From: a virus
Length of the DNA stretch: 42,131 bases
Reading direction: 5' to 3' (one strand)
IMG/VR virus record: IMGVR_UViG_3300013104_000447
Span: 1-42,131 of that record
Within the stretch, counting starts at the first letter, position 1. Each line of letters begins with the position of its first letter. Below, one piece after another: positions 1 through 5,503 of this stretch. Both the position numbers and the translations under genes were made by a program. The notes beneath the pieces were generated by a model. The model saw only the letters and a program-made list of their open reading frames with translations. It ran no database searches and was not told the DNA's origin.

Positions 1-1
1 A

Positions 2-568
2 GATTTATCAGAACCAAATATTAATGGCTCAATCATCGTTTACTTCGCCACATTAATATTGCCTTATGTTTTTGTTCGTCCAGGTGAACTGCGTTGGGCG
101 GAATGGGAAAATATAGATTTAGAAAAAGGCCTTTGGGCATACACACCACCAAAGACACAAAACAAGACTCAACTGGAACATATAGTTCCTTTAGCTACGC
201 AAGTAGTTGAGTATTTAAGGAAGCTCTACAACTTAACAGGAAGTACAAAGTATGTCTTTGCTTCAATGAAAAAGGGAAATCCTGTTATTAGTGAATCAAC
301 TATAAATAAAAGGCTTAAAAATTTTGGATTTGCAAATGGTGAAACTACGGGTCATGGATTACGGGCAACAGCACGTACTTTATTAGATGAAGTACTTCAC
401 TATCCGATTGAGCGAATAGAGCAGCAACTTGCGCACCAAGTTAAAGATATGCATGGTAGGGCATACAACCGTACAAAATATTTAAAAGAACGTGCAGAGA
501 TGATGCAAGCTTGGGCCGACTATCTAGATAGATTAAGAGATGAGGCAAAGGCAAGAGCTGTCGCATAA
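2..568 (+). CDS. Tyrosine recombinase (phage integrase), C-terminal part
   Basis: The reading frame is open from base 2, so the start lies left of the window and about 188 residues of the catalytic half are visible. It catalyses site-specific integration and, with Xis, excision. The first catalytic Arg is in the VRPGELRWAEW block typical of P4-type integrases. The H-x-x-R box is GHGLRAT, followed by AHQVKDMHGRAYNRT, where the AYNR tyrosine is the expected nucleophile. The gene points into the prophage, which puts attL just to its left, outside the window. It ends at a hairpin terminator shared with the convergent xis-like gene. Family and role are confident; full length cannot be judged. Confidence 0.93.
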   Translation, partial: DLSEPNINGSIIVYFATLILPYVFVRPGELRWAEWENIDLEKGLWAYTPPKTQNKTQLEHIVPLATQVVEYLRKLYNLTGSTKYVFASMKKGNPVISESTINKRLKNFGFANGETTGHGLRATARTLLDEVLHYPIERIEQQLAHQVKDMHGRAYNRTKYLKERAEMMQAWADYLDRLRDEAKARAVA

Positions 569-577
569 ATAAGATAA

Positions 578-609
578 AGGCCTTATCAAAATAAGGCCTG
601 AATTTTTTC
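578..609. terminator. Bidirectional terminator between int and xis-like gene
   Basis: Perfect 9-bp stem (AGGCCTTAT / ATAAGGCCT, 578-586 and 591-599) with a 4-nt loop, followed on the plus strand by a T-rich tract (603-608). It overlaps the last codons of the convergent excisionase-like gene, so it probably separates the two converging transcripts. Confidence 0.8.
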
Positions 610-759
610 TTTGTACTTCTCATAAAGTTCTTTGGAAAGTTCAACACGCGTTGAGCCACCCAATTTAACTTTTTTAAGTTCACCTGAATCAAACATTCTA
701 TATATAGTAGTTTTTGATAAATTGGTGACTTGAATAGTCTGGTTGACTGTTAATAGCAT
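586..759 (-). CDS. AlpA-like excisionase / small winged-helix regulator (57 aa)
   Basis: A 57-residue protein starting MLLTVNQTIQVTNLSKTTIY. The helix-turn-helix VTNLSKTTIYRMFDSGEL is followed by a KKVKLGGSTRV strand, the layout of AlpA/MerR-like excisionases (HTH_17 group) that bend att DNA and steer integrase toward excision. The start is ATG at 759, with GGGAG five bases upstream. It is the last gene of the leftward early operon and runs convergent to int, ending at the shared terminator. Coupling xis to the CI-controlled leftward operon would make excision depend on induction. The Xis role is inferred from fold and position; an AlpA-type transcription activator is the alternative. Confidence 0.75.
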   Translation of the reverse strand: MLLTVNQTIQVTNLSKTTIYRMFDSGELKKVKLGGSTRVELSKELYEKYKEKIQALF

Positions 760-769
760 TTATTACTCC

Positions 770-1054
770 CTAACTTTTCAATTCGTTTCGTTCTTGTTTT
801 AAGCGAGACACTAAGTTATGCAGAGTAACGCTCACAGTTTTCTCAAAATTTTTAGTGGATTGAAACTCAGCAAACTGAGAAAGAGCTAATCCAAAAATGT
901 GGTATGCAAAAACCTTAGCCGCTTCTGGATTATTTTTAAGCAGCTCCTCAGTACTTGGGCAAATAATATTTTGAAAGATATGTGCTGCTACTTCAGCAGG
1001 TGTACCTTCAATACTGTTGGGCGTTAAATTAACTTCACCAATAACTTTACTCAT
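770..1054 (-). CDS. Hypothetical protein, leftward early operon (94 aa)
   Basis: No family recognised. The product starts MSKVIGEVNLTPNSIEGTPA and looks mostly helical, with a lysine/glutamate-rich C-terminus (LVSRLKQERNELKS) and no membrane segment. Its ATG directly follows the TGA of the upstream gene at 1055, so the two are almost certainly cotranscribed and translationally coupled. It lies between the recombination pair (SSB-like and Sak4-like) and xis. That position fits an early accessory function, but nothing in the sequence gives a more specific role. Confidence 0.7.
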   Translation of the reverse strand: MSKVIGEVNLTPNSIEGTPAEVAAHIFQNIICPSTEELLKNNPEAAKVFAYHIFGLALSQFAEFQSTKNFEKTVSVTLHNLVSRLKQERNELKS

Positions 1055-1351
1055 TCACGCCACCTGTCTATAAACACGTTTAACTTCATGATTCAGCTCA
1101 TCCATTGCTGAGCGACCTTCTTTGAAATACTTCAAAAGCATTAACTTGTAGCGCTCTTGAGCTGCTTTGTTCATCACACCTTCATTGGTCAACGTGAGAG
1201 TGGTTTTATTACCTTTAATAAGATTAACGCCGTGCGGTGTACCTCTACCGCGGTAACCAGCATTCACATTGAAAACAATGAACTTCTCGAAAAGCTGCTG
1301 GGGTAGCAGCTTTGGCTCGAAAAGAAACTCTGGAGTAGTTTGTTTCGACAT
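1055..1351 (-). CDS. Hypothetical basic protein, leftward early operon (98 aa)
   Basis: No family recognised. The protein is basic, with a glycine/arginine turn (VNAGYRGRGTPHGVNL) followed by a beta-rich TTLTLTNEGV stretch, then a helical lysine-rich half ending VKRVYRQVA. There is no membrane segment or signal peptide. It sits 23 bp downstream of the SSB-like gene and abuts the next gene with no gap. The basic character and its place in the recombination operon would allow nucleic-acid binding, but that is only a guess. Confidence 0.7.
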   Translation of the reverse strand: MSKQTTPEFLFEPKLLPQQLFEKFIVFNVNAGYRGRGTPHGVNLIKGNKTTLTLTNEGVMNKAAQERYKLMLLKYFKEGRSAMDELNHEVKRVYRQVA

Positions 1352-1374
1352 TAGAAAGGCTTCTCCAGACCAAT

Positions 1375-2109
1375 TTAATAAGGAAGGTCATCGTCATAAG
1401 ATGGGCCGTTATTTAGTAGTGGCGGTACATCGTCATAGTTATTTTGATAACCATATCCACCTTGGTTATAGCCACTATTTGAGTTTTGACCATAACCACC
1501 GCCAAAATTATTATTTTGCTGATGACCGCCATTATTTTTAGGTTTACGAGTGGTAATCGGGTTAGACATCAAACTAGCTAAAGACTTAGGTAGAGCTTCA
1601 GGAACTGTTTTACGATCAAGCAATTCTTTGGCCATCAATTCACTTTGAGCATGGAAACAAGAGAAGAAATTCATTTGGAATTTCCATTCACCTTTACCAT
1701 TTTGATAATTTTCGCGTTGCAATAAGAACCCAATTCGAGCGTTTGCAACCTCTGGAGCAACTACACAATTCATCATTTCGCGCTTACCTGATTCGAAATT
1801 GTATTTCTCGATCTGGCGATTTGTCGGTGTAAGACCTTTAACACCTATACAAGCGAGTAATGCATTAATTTTATGAACACCACTTAGTGGGGTGCCGTCA
1901 GCTTTCTCTGTATAAATTGTCAATGAAGCGGTTTGTTTTGTTTCAGTTTCAAACTCAATTTCAAAACCTGTCGTTCCTGAGTTTGCAGTGACGAACTCCA
2001 TATGTTTAATAATGCCAACATATTTACCCGGCTCTTCGATGCGGTTGCCTGTGTCTGCTTGTTTAGCTGATTCAGGATTAAAGCCAAATGATTTGTATTG
2101 CTGAGTCAT
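1375..2109 (-). CDS. Phage single-stranded DNA-binding-like protein (244 aa)
   Basis: Likely an ssDNA-binding protein serving recombination and replication. The first ~190 residues form a beta-rich domain. They are followed by a low-complexity Gly/Asn/Gln/Tyr linker (about 195-228, with NNNFGGGYGQNSNSGYNQ) and an acidic tail ending YDDDLPY. That architecture matches bacterial SSB, whose tail ends DDDIPF and recruits partner proteins. It is encoded directly downstream of a Sak4-like ATPase, and SSB/Sak4 pairing is a known phage recombination module. Sequence similarity to cellular SSB is not obvious, so the call rests on tail, linker and neighbour. The start ATG at 2109 is followed by TQQYKSFGF. 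Confidence 0.65.
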   Translation of the reverse strand: MTQQYKSFGFNPESAKQADTGNRIEEPGKYVGIIKHMEFVTANSGTTGFEIEFETETKQTASLTIYTEKADGTPLSGVHKINALLACIGVKGLTPTNRQIEKYNFESGKREMMNCVVAPEVANARIGFLLQRENYQNGKGEWKFQMNFFSCFHAQSELMAKELLDRKTVPEALPKSLASLMSNPITTRKPKNNGGHQQNNNFGGGYGQNSNSGYNQGGYGYQNNYDDVPPLLNNGPSYDDDLPY

Positions 2110-2126
2110 GGGTATTGCTCCATTAA

Positions 2127-2804
2127 TTAAGATTGCTGAGTAGCTTGTGCTTGAATTTGTGGGTTAGGGATGCCATAAAATTCGCAAATTGAAACATCCA
2201 CCGCGTTTAAGTCGTTTTCGATATGGTCATCACCAAATAGATTCATTGGCGCTTTAACAGTTGAATTGCCATTATTCTTGGTCTGAAAAACGTATTGATC
2301 ATTAATTACTGATGTCTGAAGGCAAATAGTTACCATGCCTTCAAGAGTGATTTTCTCATCGAGCATTTTGCCGATAGTTTTGATCTTGGTTTTGCCTTGG
2401 CTGTCTTCTTCGGTATGGCTTAAGAGATAAATACGTTTGTGGTCGTGGGTGTTAATTGCTGCATTAAATATGTCCCATGCATTTCGACCAATTTCAGTGA
2501 ACTTATCAAAACTCTTTTCGGAGCTTCGACGCATAAACTCATTTGCCATGACATACTGAAAGTCATCAATAATGATGATTGGACGTTTAGATCCATTGAT
2601 CACATTAATAATGAATTGCGGATTATCAGAGACAAGCACAGAACCCTGTTTGTTTTCAGGTGTGATATATGCCCAGCCAGCTGAACGAAAAGGCAATGGT
2701 TTTTTGATTACTTGAATCAACAATACGTGTTGAGGATTCAAGTTTCGTAGACTTGTAGATTTACCAGTACCAGACTGGCCAAGGATTAAGGTAGCGATAC
2801 TCAT
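2127..2804 (-). CDS. Sak4-like RecA-fold ATPase (single-strand annealing recombinase)
   Basis: 225-residue P-loop ATPase. Walker A is GQSGTGKST (residues 9-17) and a Walker B-like strand is RPIIIIDDFQYV (about 73-84). A further core strand, KRIYLLSHTEED, ends in a sensor-type position. Size and motif order fit the Sak4/RecA-core group of phage recombinases, which promote strand annealing and often need a cognate SSB. The SSB-like gene follows 17 bp downstream. It was probably acquired as part of a homologous recombination module and acts on replicating phage DNA. The alternative is a generic AAA ATPase, but length and context favour Sak4. Confidence 0.75.
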   Translation of the reverse strand: MSIATLILGQSGTGKSTSLRNLNPQHVLLIQVIKKPLPFRSAGWAYITPENKQGSVLVSDNPQFIINVINGSKRPIIIIDDFQYVMANEFMRRSSEKSFDKFTEIGRNAWDIFNAAINTHDHKRIYLLSHTEEDSQGKTKIKTIGKMLDEKITLEGMVTICLQTSVINDQYVFQTKNNGNSTVKAPMNLFGDDHIENDLNAVDVSICEFYGIPNPQIQAQATQQS

Positions 2805-2846
2805 TATTCATTCCTCATTATTCAGTATTCATTAATTTTTTTAGAT

Positions 2847-3176
2847 TTATCTTGAGCCAGTGAAACCGCGAGAACGCTTATAGTTTTTGCGGTCATGTGA
2901 TGGGATGTTTGTTTCGCGTAGCTTTATTGCGAGCTGCTTTCTACGCTGAAAATCAATTTCTCGCATTAGAGAAGCAAGAACTTGGGGGCGCTTCGCCTTA
3001 AACTCTTCCACATTTAAAGGTGTCTTTACGTCACCTTTTACGGTGTACAGCACACTGCAGTTTGCATTAGCTGCATAAACAGTCCAGCCGACACGTACAG
3101 AGTAGAGACCTGTTAAGCGGTCATGACCGATATAGGCTTTAATACCGTCTGGATGTGGTTTGAAATGAGTATTCAT
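2847..3176 (-). CDS. Hypothetical protein, leftward early operon (109 aa)
   Basis: No family recognised. The protein begins MNTHFKPHPDGIKAYIGHDR, has a beta-rich first half (LYSVRVGWTVYAANANCSVLYTV is a likely hairpin) and a strongly basic C-terminus (DRKNYKRSRGFTGSR). The start at 3176 was preferred over the in-frame ATG at 3224. A G-rich Shine-Dalgarno stretch precedes it by eight bases, and the longer form would overlap the upstream gene. It is transcribed from the leftward promoter at 3441-3469, between the small membrane protein and the Sak4-like gene. The basic tail could bind nucleic acid; this is unproven. Confidence 0.65.
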   Translation of the reverse strand: MNTHFKPHPDGIKAYIGHDRLTGLYSVRVGWTVYAANANCSVLYTVKGDVKTPLNVEEFKAKRPQVLASLMREIDFQRRKQLAIKLRETNIPSHDRKNYKRSRGFTGSR

Positions 3177-3178
3177 GA

Positions 3179-3367
3179 TTAGCCCCCCATCATCCAAGTT
3201 GCTGCAGTTACAGCAATCACCCAAAGGACGAATGAAAGGGCAATAAACTTTATGAAGTCGATTGCATTAGCTTTAATGGTTGCGAAACGAGAAGGGCGCT
3301 GTTCTTTAACAGTAGGGTGTTGATATAAGCGTGCAGTCGTTTGACTAGGGATAGTGTTTTGTTTCAT
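3179..3367 (-). CDS. Small single-span membrane protein (62 aa)
   Basis: First gene of the leftward early operon. The N-terminal ~40 residues are basic and polar. They are followed by one hydrophobic helix (about 40-59, FIKFIALSFVLWVIAVTAAT) and a short MMGG end, predicting a single-pass inner-membrane protein with a cytoplasmic N-terminus. No family recognised. It is expressed directly from the CI-controlled promoter, so it would appear early on induction. A host-takeover or exclusion role is possible but not shown. Confidence 0.6.
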   Translation of the reverse strand: MKQNTIPSQTTARLYQHPTVKEQRPSRFATIKANAIDFIKFIALSFVLWVIAVTAATWMMGG

Positions 3368-3385
3368 ACTTATCTCGCAAGTTGC

Positions 3386-3425
3386 AAAAGCACATCGGAA
3401 GGTAAGAGAGTCGGTGTGCTTTTTT
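3386..3425. terminator. Long hairpin in the leader of the leftward operon
   Basis: Arms AAAAGCACATCG (3386-3397) and CGGTGTGCTTTT (3412-3423) pair over 12 bp with one wobble and a 14-nt loop. On the plus strand it ends in six T. On the minus strand it sits in the untranslated leader between the promoter at 3441-3469 and the first gene, and is followed by four T. It may be an attenuator for the leftward operon, or a block to rightward read-through into the immunity region. Confidence 0.6.
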
Positions 3426-3440
3426 GTTGTTTACGAGGTA

Positions 3441-3469
3441 AATATAAGAAAACTTAGTTTTTGAGTCAA
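3441..3469 (-). promoter_or_regulatory. Leftward early promoter (pL-like)
   Basis: On the minus strand, -35 TTGACT (3469-3464) and -10 TATATT (3446-3441) are separated by exactly 17 bp. A TAAG-N4-CTTA operator (3445-3456) overlaps the -10 and the spacer, so repressor binding would block polymerase. It drives the genes from 3367 leftward through the Sak4/SSB pair to xis. Confidence 0.75.
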
Positions 3470-3511
3470 GTAAAAATATAAGAATACTTAAATTATTTTT
3501 AAGATAACTTA
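3445..3511. promoter_or_regulatory. Left operator cluster: three TAAG-N4-CTTA dyads
   Basis: Three perfect 12-bp dyads with A/T-only centres: TAAGAAAACTTA (3445-3456), TAAGAATACTTA (3479-3490) and TAAGATAACTTA (3500-3511). The first overlaps the leftward promoter; the others lie upstream of it. The same dyad recurs in the cI-cro gap, which identifies it as the likely binding site of the phage repressor and/or Cro. Confidence 0.75.
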
Positions 3512-3529
3512 TTTTTCATGTTTTAATAG

Positions 3530-3556
3530 ATAAAAGAAAACCCACCATGGTGGGTT
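3530..3556 (-). terminator. Terminator of the KTSC-domain gene
   Basis: Palindrome AACCCACCATGGTGGGTT (3539-3556). On the minus strand it is followed by a T-rich run (TTCTTTTAT). It lies about 50 bp downstream of the leftward gene ending at 3606 and would insulate it from the leftward early promoter. Confidence 0.65.
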
Positions 3557-3605
3557 GGATGTAGCTTGTTATGAGCAAAAGAAATATAAAAGAAAAAAGT
3601 TTCAA

Positions 3606-3821
3606 TTACACAAAAAGCTGAATCCGCTTAAATTCTTTATTTGCTTCAATATGGCTTCTATAAAATTTATCTTTATCTTTTGAATCAATAAATTCTTTGA
3701 ATGTATTAGATTCAAGAAGTCTATAAATAAACCTTTCACCTGTTCTGAGCACTACCGTCAATAAGAAATGCTGGTAAAGAACATGGCTAATATTCCGGGA
3801 ATTAACTTCAATTTTTTCCAT
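3606..3821 (-). CDS. KTSC-domain-like small protein (71 aa)
   Basis: Starts MEKIEVNSRNISHVLYQHFL. The pattern V-x-S-x-x-I-x-x-V-x-Y, then LTVVLRTGERFIYRLL and F-x(6)-D-x(3)-FYRSHI, fits the KTSC domain, a small alpha/beta module often found alone in phages and mobile DNA and of uncertain function. The start at 3821 is preferred because AAGGGA lies eight bases upstream. The in-frame ATG at 3863 has no ribosome site. It lies downstream of cI on the same strand with its own terminator, so it may be expressed in the lysogen. A role in immunity or lysogeny is an inference from position. Confidence 0.55.
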   Translation of the reverse strand: MEKIEVNSRNISHVLYQHFLLTVVLRTGERFIYRLLESNTFKEFIDSKDKDKFYRSHIEANKEFKRIQLFV

Positions 3822-3883
3822 ATCTTGATTCCCTTTTTTGAAAATATTGTGTTGTGTTCTCATTAATTCATTTTTAACTTTAA

Positions 3884-3912
3884 ATTATAGCTTCATGCTA
3901 GGTATTAAAATA
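3884..3912 (-). promoter_or_regulatory. Possible promoter of the KTSC-domain gene
   Basis: On the minus strand a perfect TATAAT box lies at 3889-3884, about 60 bp upstream of the chosen start. The matching -35 region is weak (TATTTT at 3912-3907). Read-through from cI is the alternative source of transcript. Confidence 0.35.
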
Positions 3913-3960
3913 TTCTTTTTCCTAAGTAAATATAACGTATTAGGTCATAATTCTCTTTAA

Positions 3961-4632
3961 TTAACTTTTGCGAACTCTTCTTTTTGCGCGATATGTATAT
4001 CTCATCGAATCAATCACTTGTCCAATGAAGTGACAATTTTCATCAATTGGTAAGATGTTTGGATAAAAGTTTGGATTTATTGCCTTGAGATATCGTGAGC
4101 CGTCAGATTCAATAACTAACTTCTTGAAAGTCGCATCTTTATCATTTCTAACAACAATGATGTCTCCAGATTGCATATCAGAATAATGAACCGTTGGATC
4201 TACAACAATGTAATCACCTTCAATGAAGTCTGGCTCATTACTTACACCTTTAACCTTTAGGTAAAAACATTTTTCGCAGTCATCTGGTAATGGAAACCAT
4301 TCGACAACCTGAGACATATCTACAGATTCAACATTCGTAAAGTTACCTGCTTGAACCCAAGAGAGAACTGGAGCCATTCGAGCTTGAACAGGGGCTACAT
4401 TTGTAGATGCTTGAACAGGGATTTCACCTTTACCTGTCAAGATATATTCAGTTGTAACTCCAAATGCATTAGCCATTGCCTCTAGCGAACCTGCTTTGGG
4501 TAAATAACTGTCTTTTTCCCACTCCGTAACAGCAGGCGAACTAACTCCTGCAATCTTCGCTAATTGCACTTGAGTTAATTTTTTAGCTCGTCTGAGCGCA
4601 CGTATGCGCTGACCAATAGTATCTGTATTCAT
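3961..4632 (-). CDS. CI-type phage repressor (HTH plus S24 peptidase)
   Basis: 223 residues, the usual length of lambda-type repressors. An N-terminal helix-turn-helix of the HTH_3 class spans about 8-62 (LTQVQLAKIAGVSSPAVTEW). The C-terminal LexA/UmuD-like S24 domain follows. The self-cleavage site is Ala95-Gly96 (WVQAGNF), the nucleophile Ser131 in KGVSNEP (where GDSM is more usual), and the general base Lys170 or 171 in ATFKKL. It maintains lysogeny and is inactivated by RecA-stimulated autocleavage. It is divergent from the Cro-like gene, and one operator lies two bases upstream of its start codon, implying autoregulation. The ribosome site is poor, with mostly AT sequence upstream. Confidence 0.93.
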   Translation of the reverse strand: MNTDTIGQRIRALRRAKKLTQVQLAKIAGVSSPAVTEWEKDSYLPKAGSLEAMANAFGVTTEYILTGKGEIPVQASTNVAPVQARMAPVLSWVQAGNFTNVESVDMSQVVEWFPLPDDCEKCFYLKVKGVSNEPDFIEGDYIVVDPTVHYSDMQSGDIIVVRNDKDATFKKLVIESDGSRYLKAINPNFYPNILPIDENCHFIGQVIDSMRYTYRAKRRVRKS

Positions 4633-4633
4633 A

Positions 4634-4692
4634 TAAGTTATCTTACATATTGCTTTTGTAAGTTTTCTTTGATTAAATACTAAGAAATCTTA
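4634..4692. promoter_or_regulatory. Right operator cluster between cI and cro
   Basis: Three dyads of the same type as at 3445-3511: TAAGTTATCTTA (4634-4645), TAAGTTTTCTTT (4659-4670, one mismatch) and TAAGAAATCTTA (4681-4692). Centre spacing is 25 and 22 bp, about two helical turns, which suits cooperative repressor binding. The divergent cI and cro promoters must lie here. A candidate -35 for cro is TTGTAA (4656-4661), but its -10 is not clear. Confidence 0.75.
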
Positions 4693-4708
4693 CTTTTTGG
4701 ATGTGGTT

Positions 4709-4894
4709 ATGACTAAAGAAGAAGCATTTAAGTTGCTTGGGGTGAATGGTGTGGAATTGGCTGGAAAGTTAGGCATTGAGCCTTCAGCAGTTTATCAATG
4801 GCCAGATCAGAAAATCCCATTAGCTCGTGAATACCAAATACGTGATTTAGCTGAAGGCAAAGTGCCACTAAAACACAAAGCTGCTGCTGAATAA
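4709..4894 (+). CDS. Cro-like repressor (61 aa)
   Basis: Short helix-turn-helix protein, MTKEEAFKLLGVNGVELAGK followed by LGIEPSAVYQWPDQKIPLAREYQIRDLAEG. It is the Cro/YdaS type, where a single compact HTH binds the same operators as CI and turns off lysogenic and later early transcription. It is the first gene rightward from the operators and divergent from cI, the standard cro position. The start ATG at 4709 has GGA seven bases upstream. An in-frame TTG at 4697 would add four residues but overlaps the leader. Downstream are the early regulatory and replication genes. Confidence 0.8.
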   Translation: MTKEEAFKLLGVNGVELAGKLGIEPSAVYQWPDQKIPLAREYQIRDLAEGKVPLKHKAAAE

Positions 4895-4904
4895 GGAATT
4901 TTTT

Positions 4905-5168
4905 ATGAGCCTTGAAAAAGAAGATCTTCGTTTGAAGATGCTCCCCGACATGATGGAGCGATTGCGTCTTATTGCAGACGTTAGAGGGAATGATTATGCA
5001 CATCAAGCTATTGTCCTTTTAGAAAAAGCAATTATGGGTGAATACCATGAAGTTAGCTTAATGCTTGAAAGAGCTAATAAAAATAGGAAGAAAAGGGAGA
5101 GCTTGGGAATTCTTGGTCGTGTTGGGGTAAACCCTGATTCACATATTTTAGAAATTAAAAAAGCCTGA
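4905..5168 (+). CDS. Ribbon-helix-helix-like regulator (87 aa)
   Basis: The first 45 residues follow the Arc/MetJ ribbon-helix-helix pattern: a short strand LRLKML, then two helices (DMMERLRLIADVRG and YAHQAIVLLEKAIMG). The rest is basic (ERANKNRKKRES) and tapers into a loosely structured tail. It occupies the place where lambdoid phages carry cII, just after cro, so a transcriptional switch role is plausible although it is not CII-related in sequence. Its stop codon lies inside a strong hairpin (5159-5187). Confidence 0.6.
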   Translation: MSLEKEDLRLKMLPDMMERLRLIADVRGNDYAHQAIVLLEKAIMGEYHEVSLMLERANKNRKKRESLGILGRVGVNPDSHILEIKKA

Positions 5169-5191
5169 TGGTCAAGATCAGGCTTTTCAAT
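5159..5191. terminator. Terminator-like hairpin between early genes
   Basis: Perfect 11-bp arms AAAAGCCTGAT (5159-5169) and ATCAGGCTTTT (5177-5187) with a 7-nt loop. It overlaps the stop codon of the ribbon-helix-helix gene and precedes the next start by about 20 bp. The T-run is short (four), so it could attenuate rather than fully stop rightward early transcription. Confidence 0.65.
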
Positions 5192-5209
5192 TCATCAATA
5201 CGGAAACCA

Positions 5210-5503
5210 ATGAATATGCAAACTAATTTATCAAATCAACAGCAAATAATCCAGAGCTGGTTTGAACCGGCGCTTCATACACTTAGTGCATTAATTAAAA
5301 AATGTGAAGAGAACTTAGAGCGCATCAAAGCAGACACTAAAAATGCGGCAGTAAAACGTGAAGAGTTTAAAGAAGCTTTAGCTCGTCAACATCGTATTAC
5401 TTATACACATGCCGAAGAAATTATCAAAAGTTTGGGTCGTGCTGGTCGGATCCGTTTTTTTGGTAGTACTTACATTCAGCTTAATAAGGGCGGTGAAGCA
5501 TGA
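5210..5503 (+). CDS. Hypothetical protein with coiled-coil and winged-helix-like end (97 aa)
   Basis: No named family. A helical, charged segment (ALIKKCEENLERIKADTKN) is followed by TYTHAEEIIKSLGRAGRIRFFGSTYIQL, which reads like a small winged helix (helix, turn, two strands). The start at 5210 was chosen because GGAA lies five bases upstream. The longer frame from 5168 would begin inside the terminator hairpin. The stop overlaps the methyltransferase start by four bases, so the two are translationally coupled. It may be a DNA-binding partner of the early operon; unproven. Confidence 0.55.
   Translation: MNMQTNLSNQQQIIQSWFEPALHTLSALIKKCEENLERIKADTKNAAVKREEFKEALARQHRITYTHAEEIIKSLGRAGRIRFFGSTYIQLNKGGEA

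Noticed and set aside
441-692. Leftward open frame of 83 codons overlapping int and the xis gene
   Set aside because: It overlaps the well-supported integrase end and the AlpA-like gene in another frame, and shows no protein-like motif or ribosome site.
4905-5168. Calling the gene after cro a CII homologue
   Set aside because: Its pattern is ribbon-helix-helix, not the CII helix-turn-helix; only the position matches.
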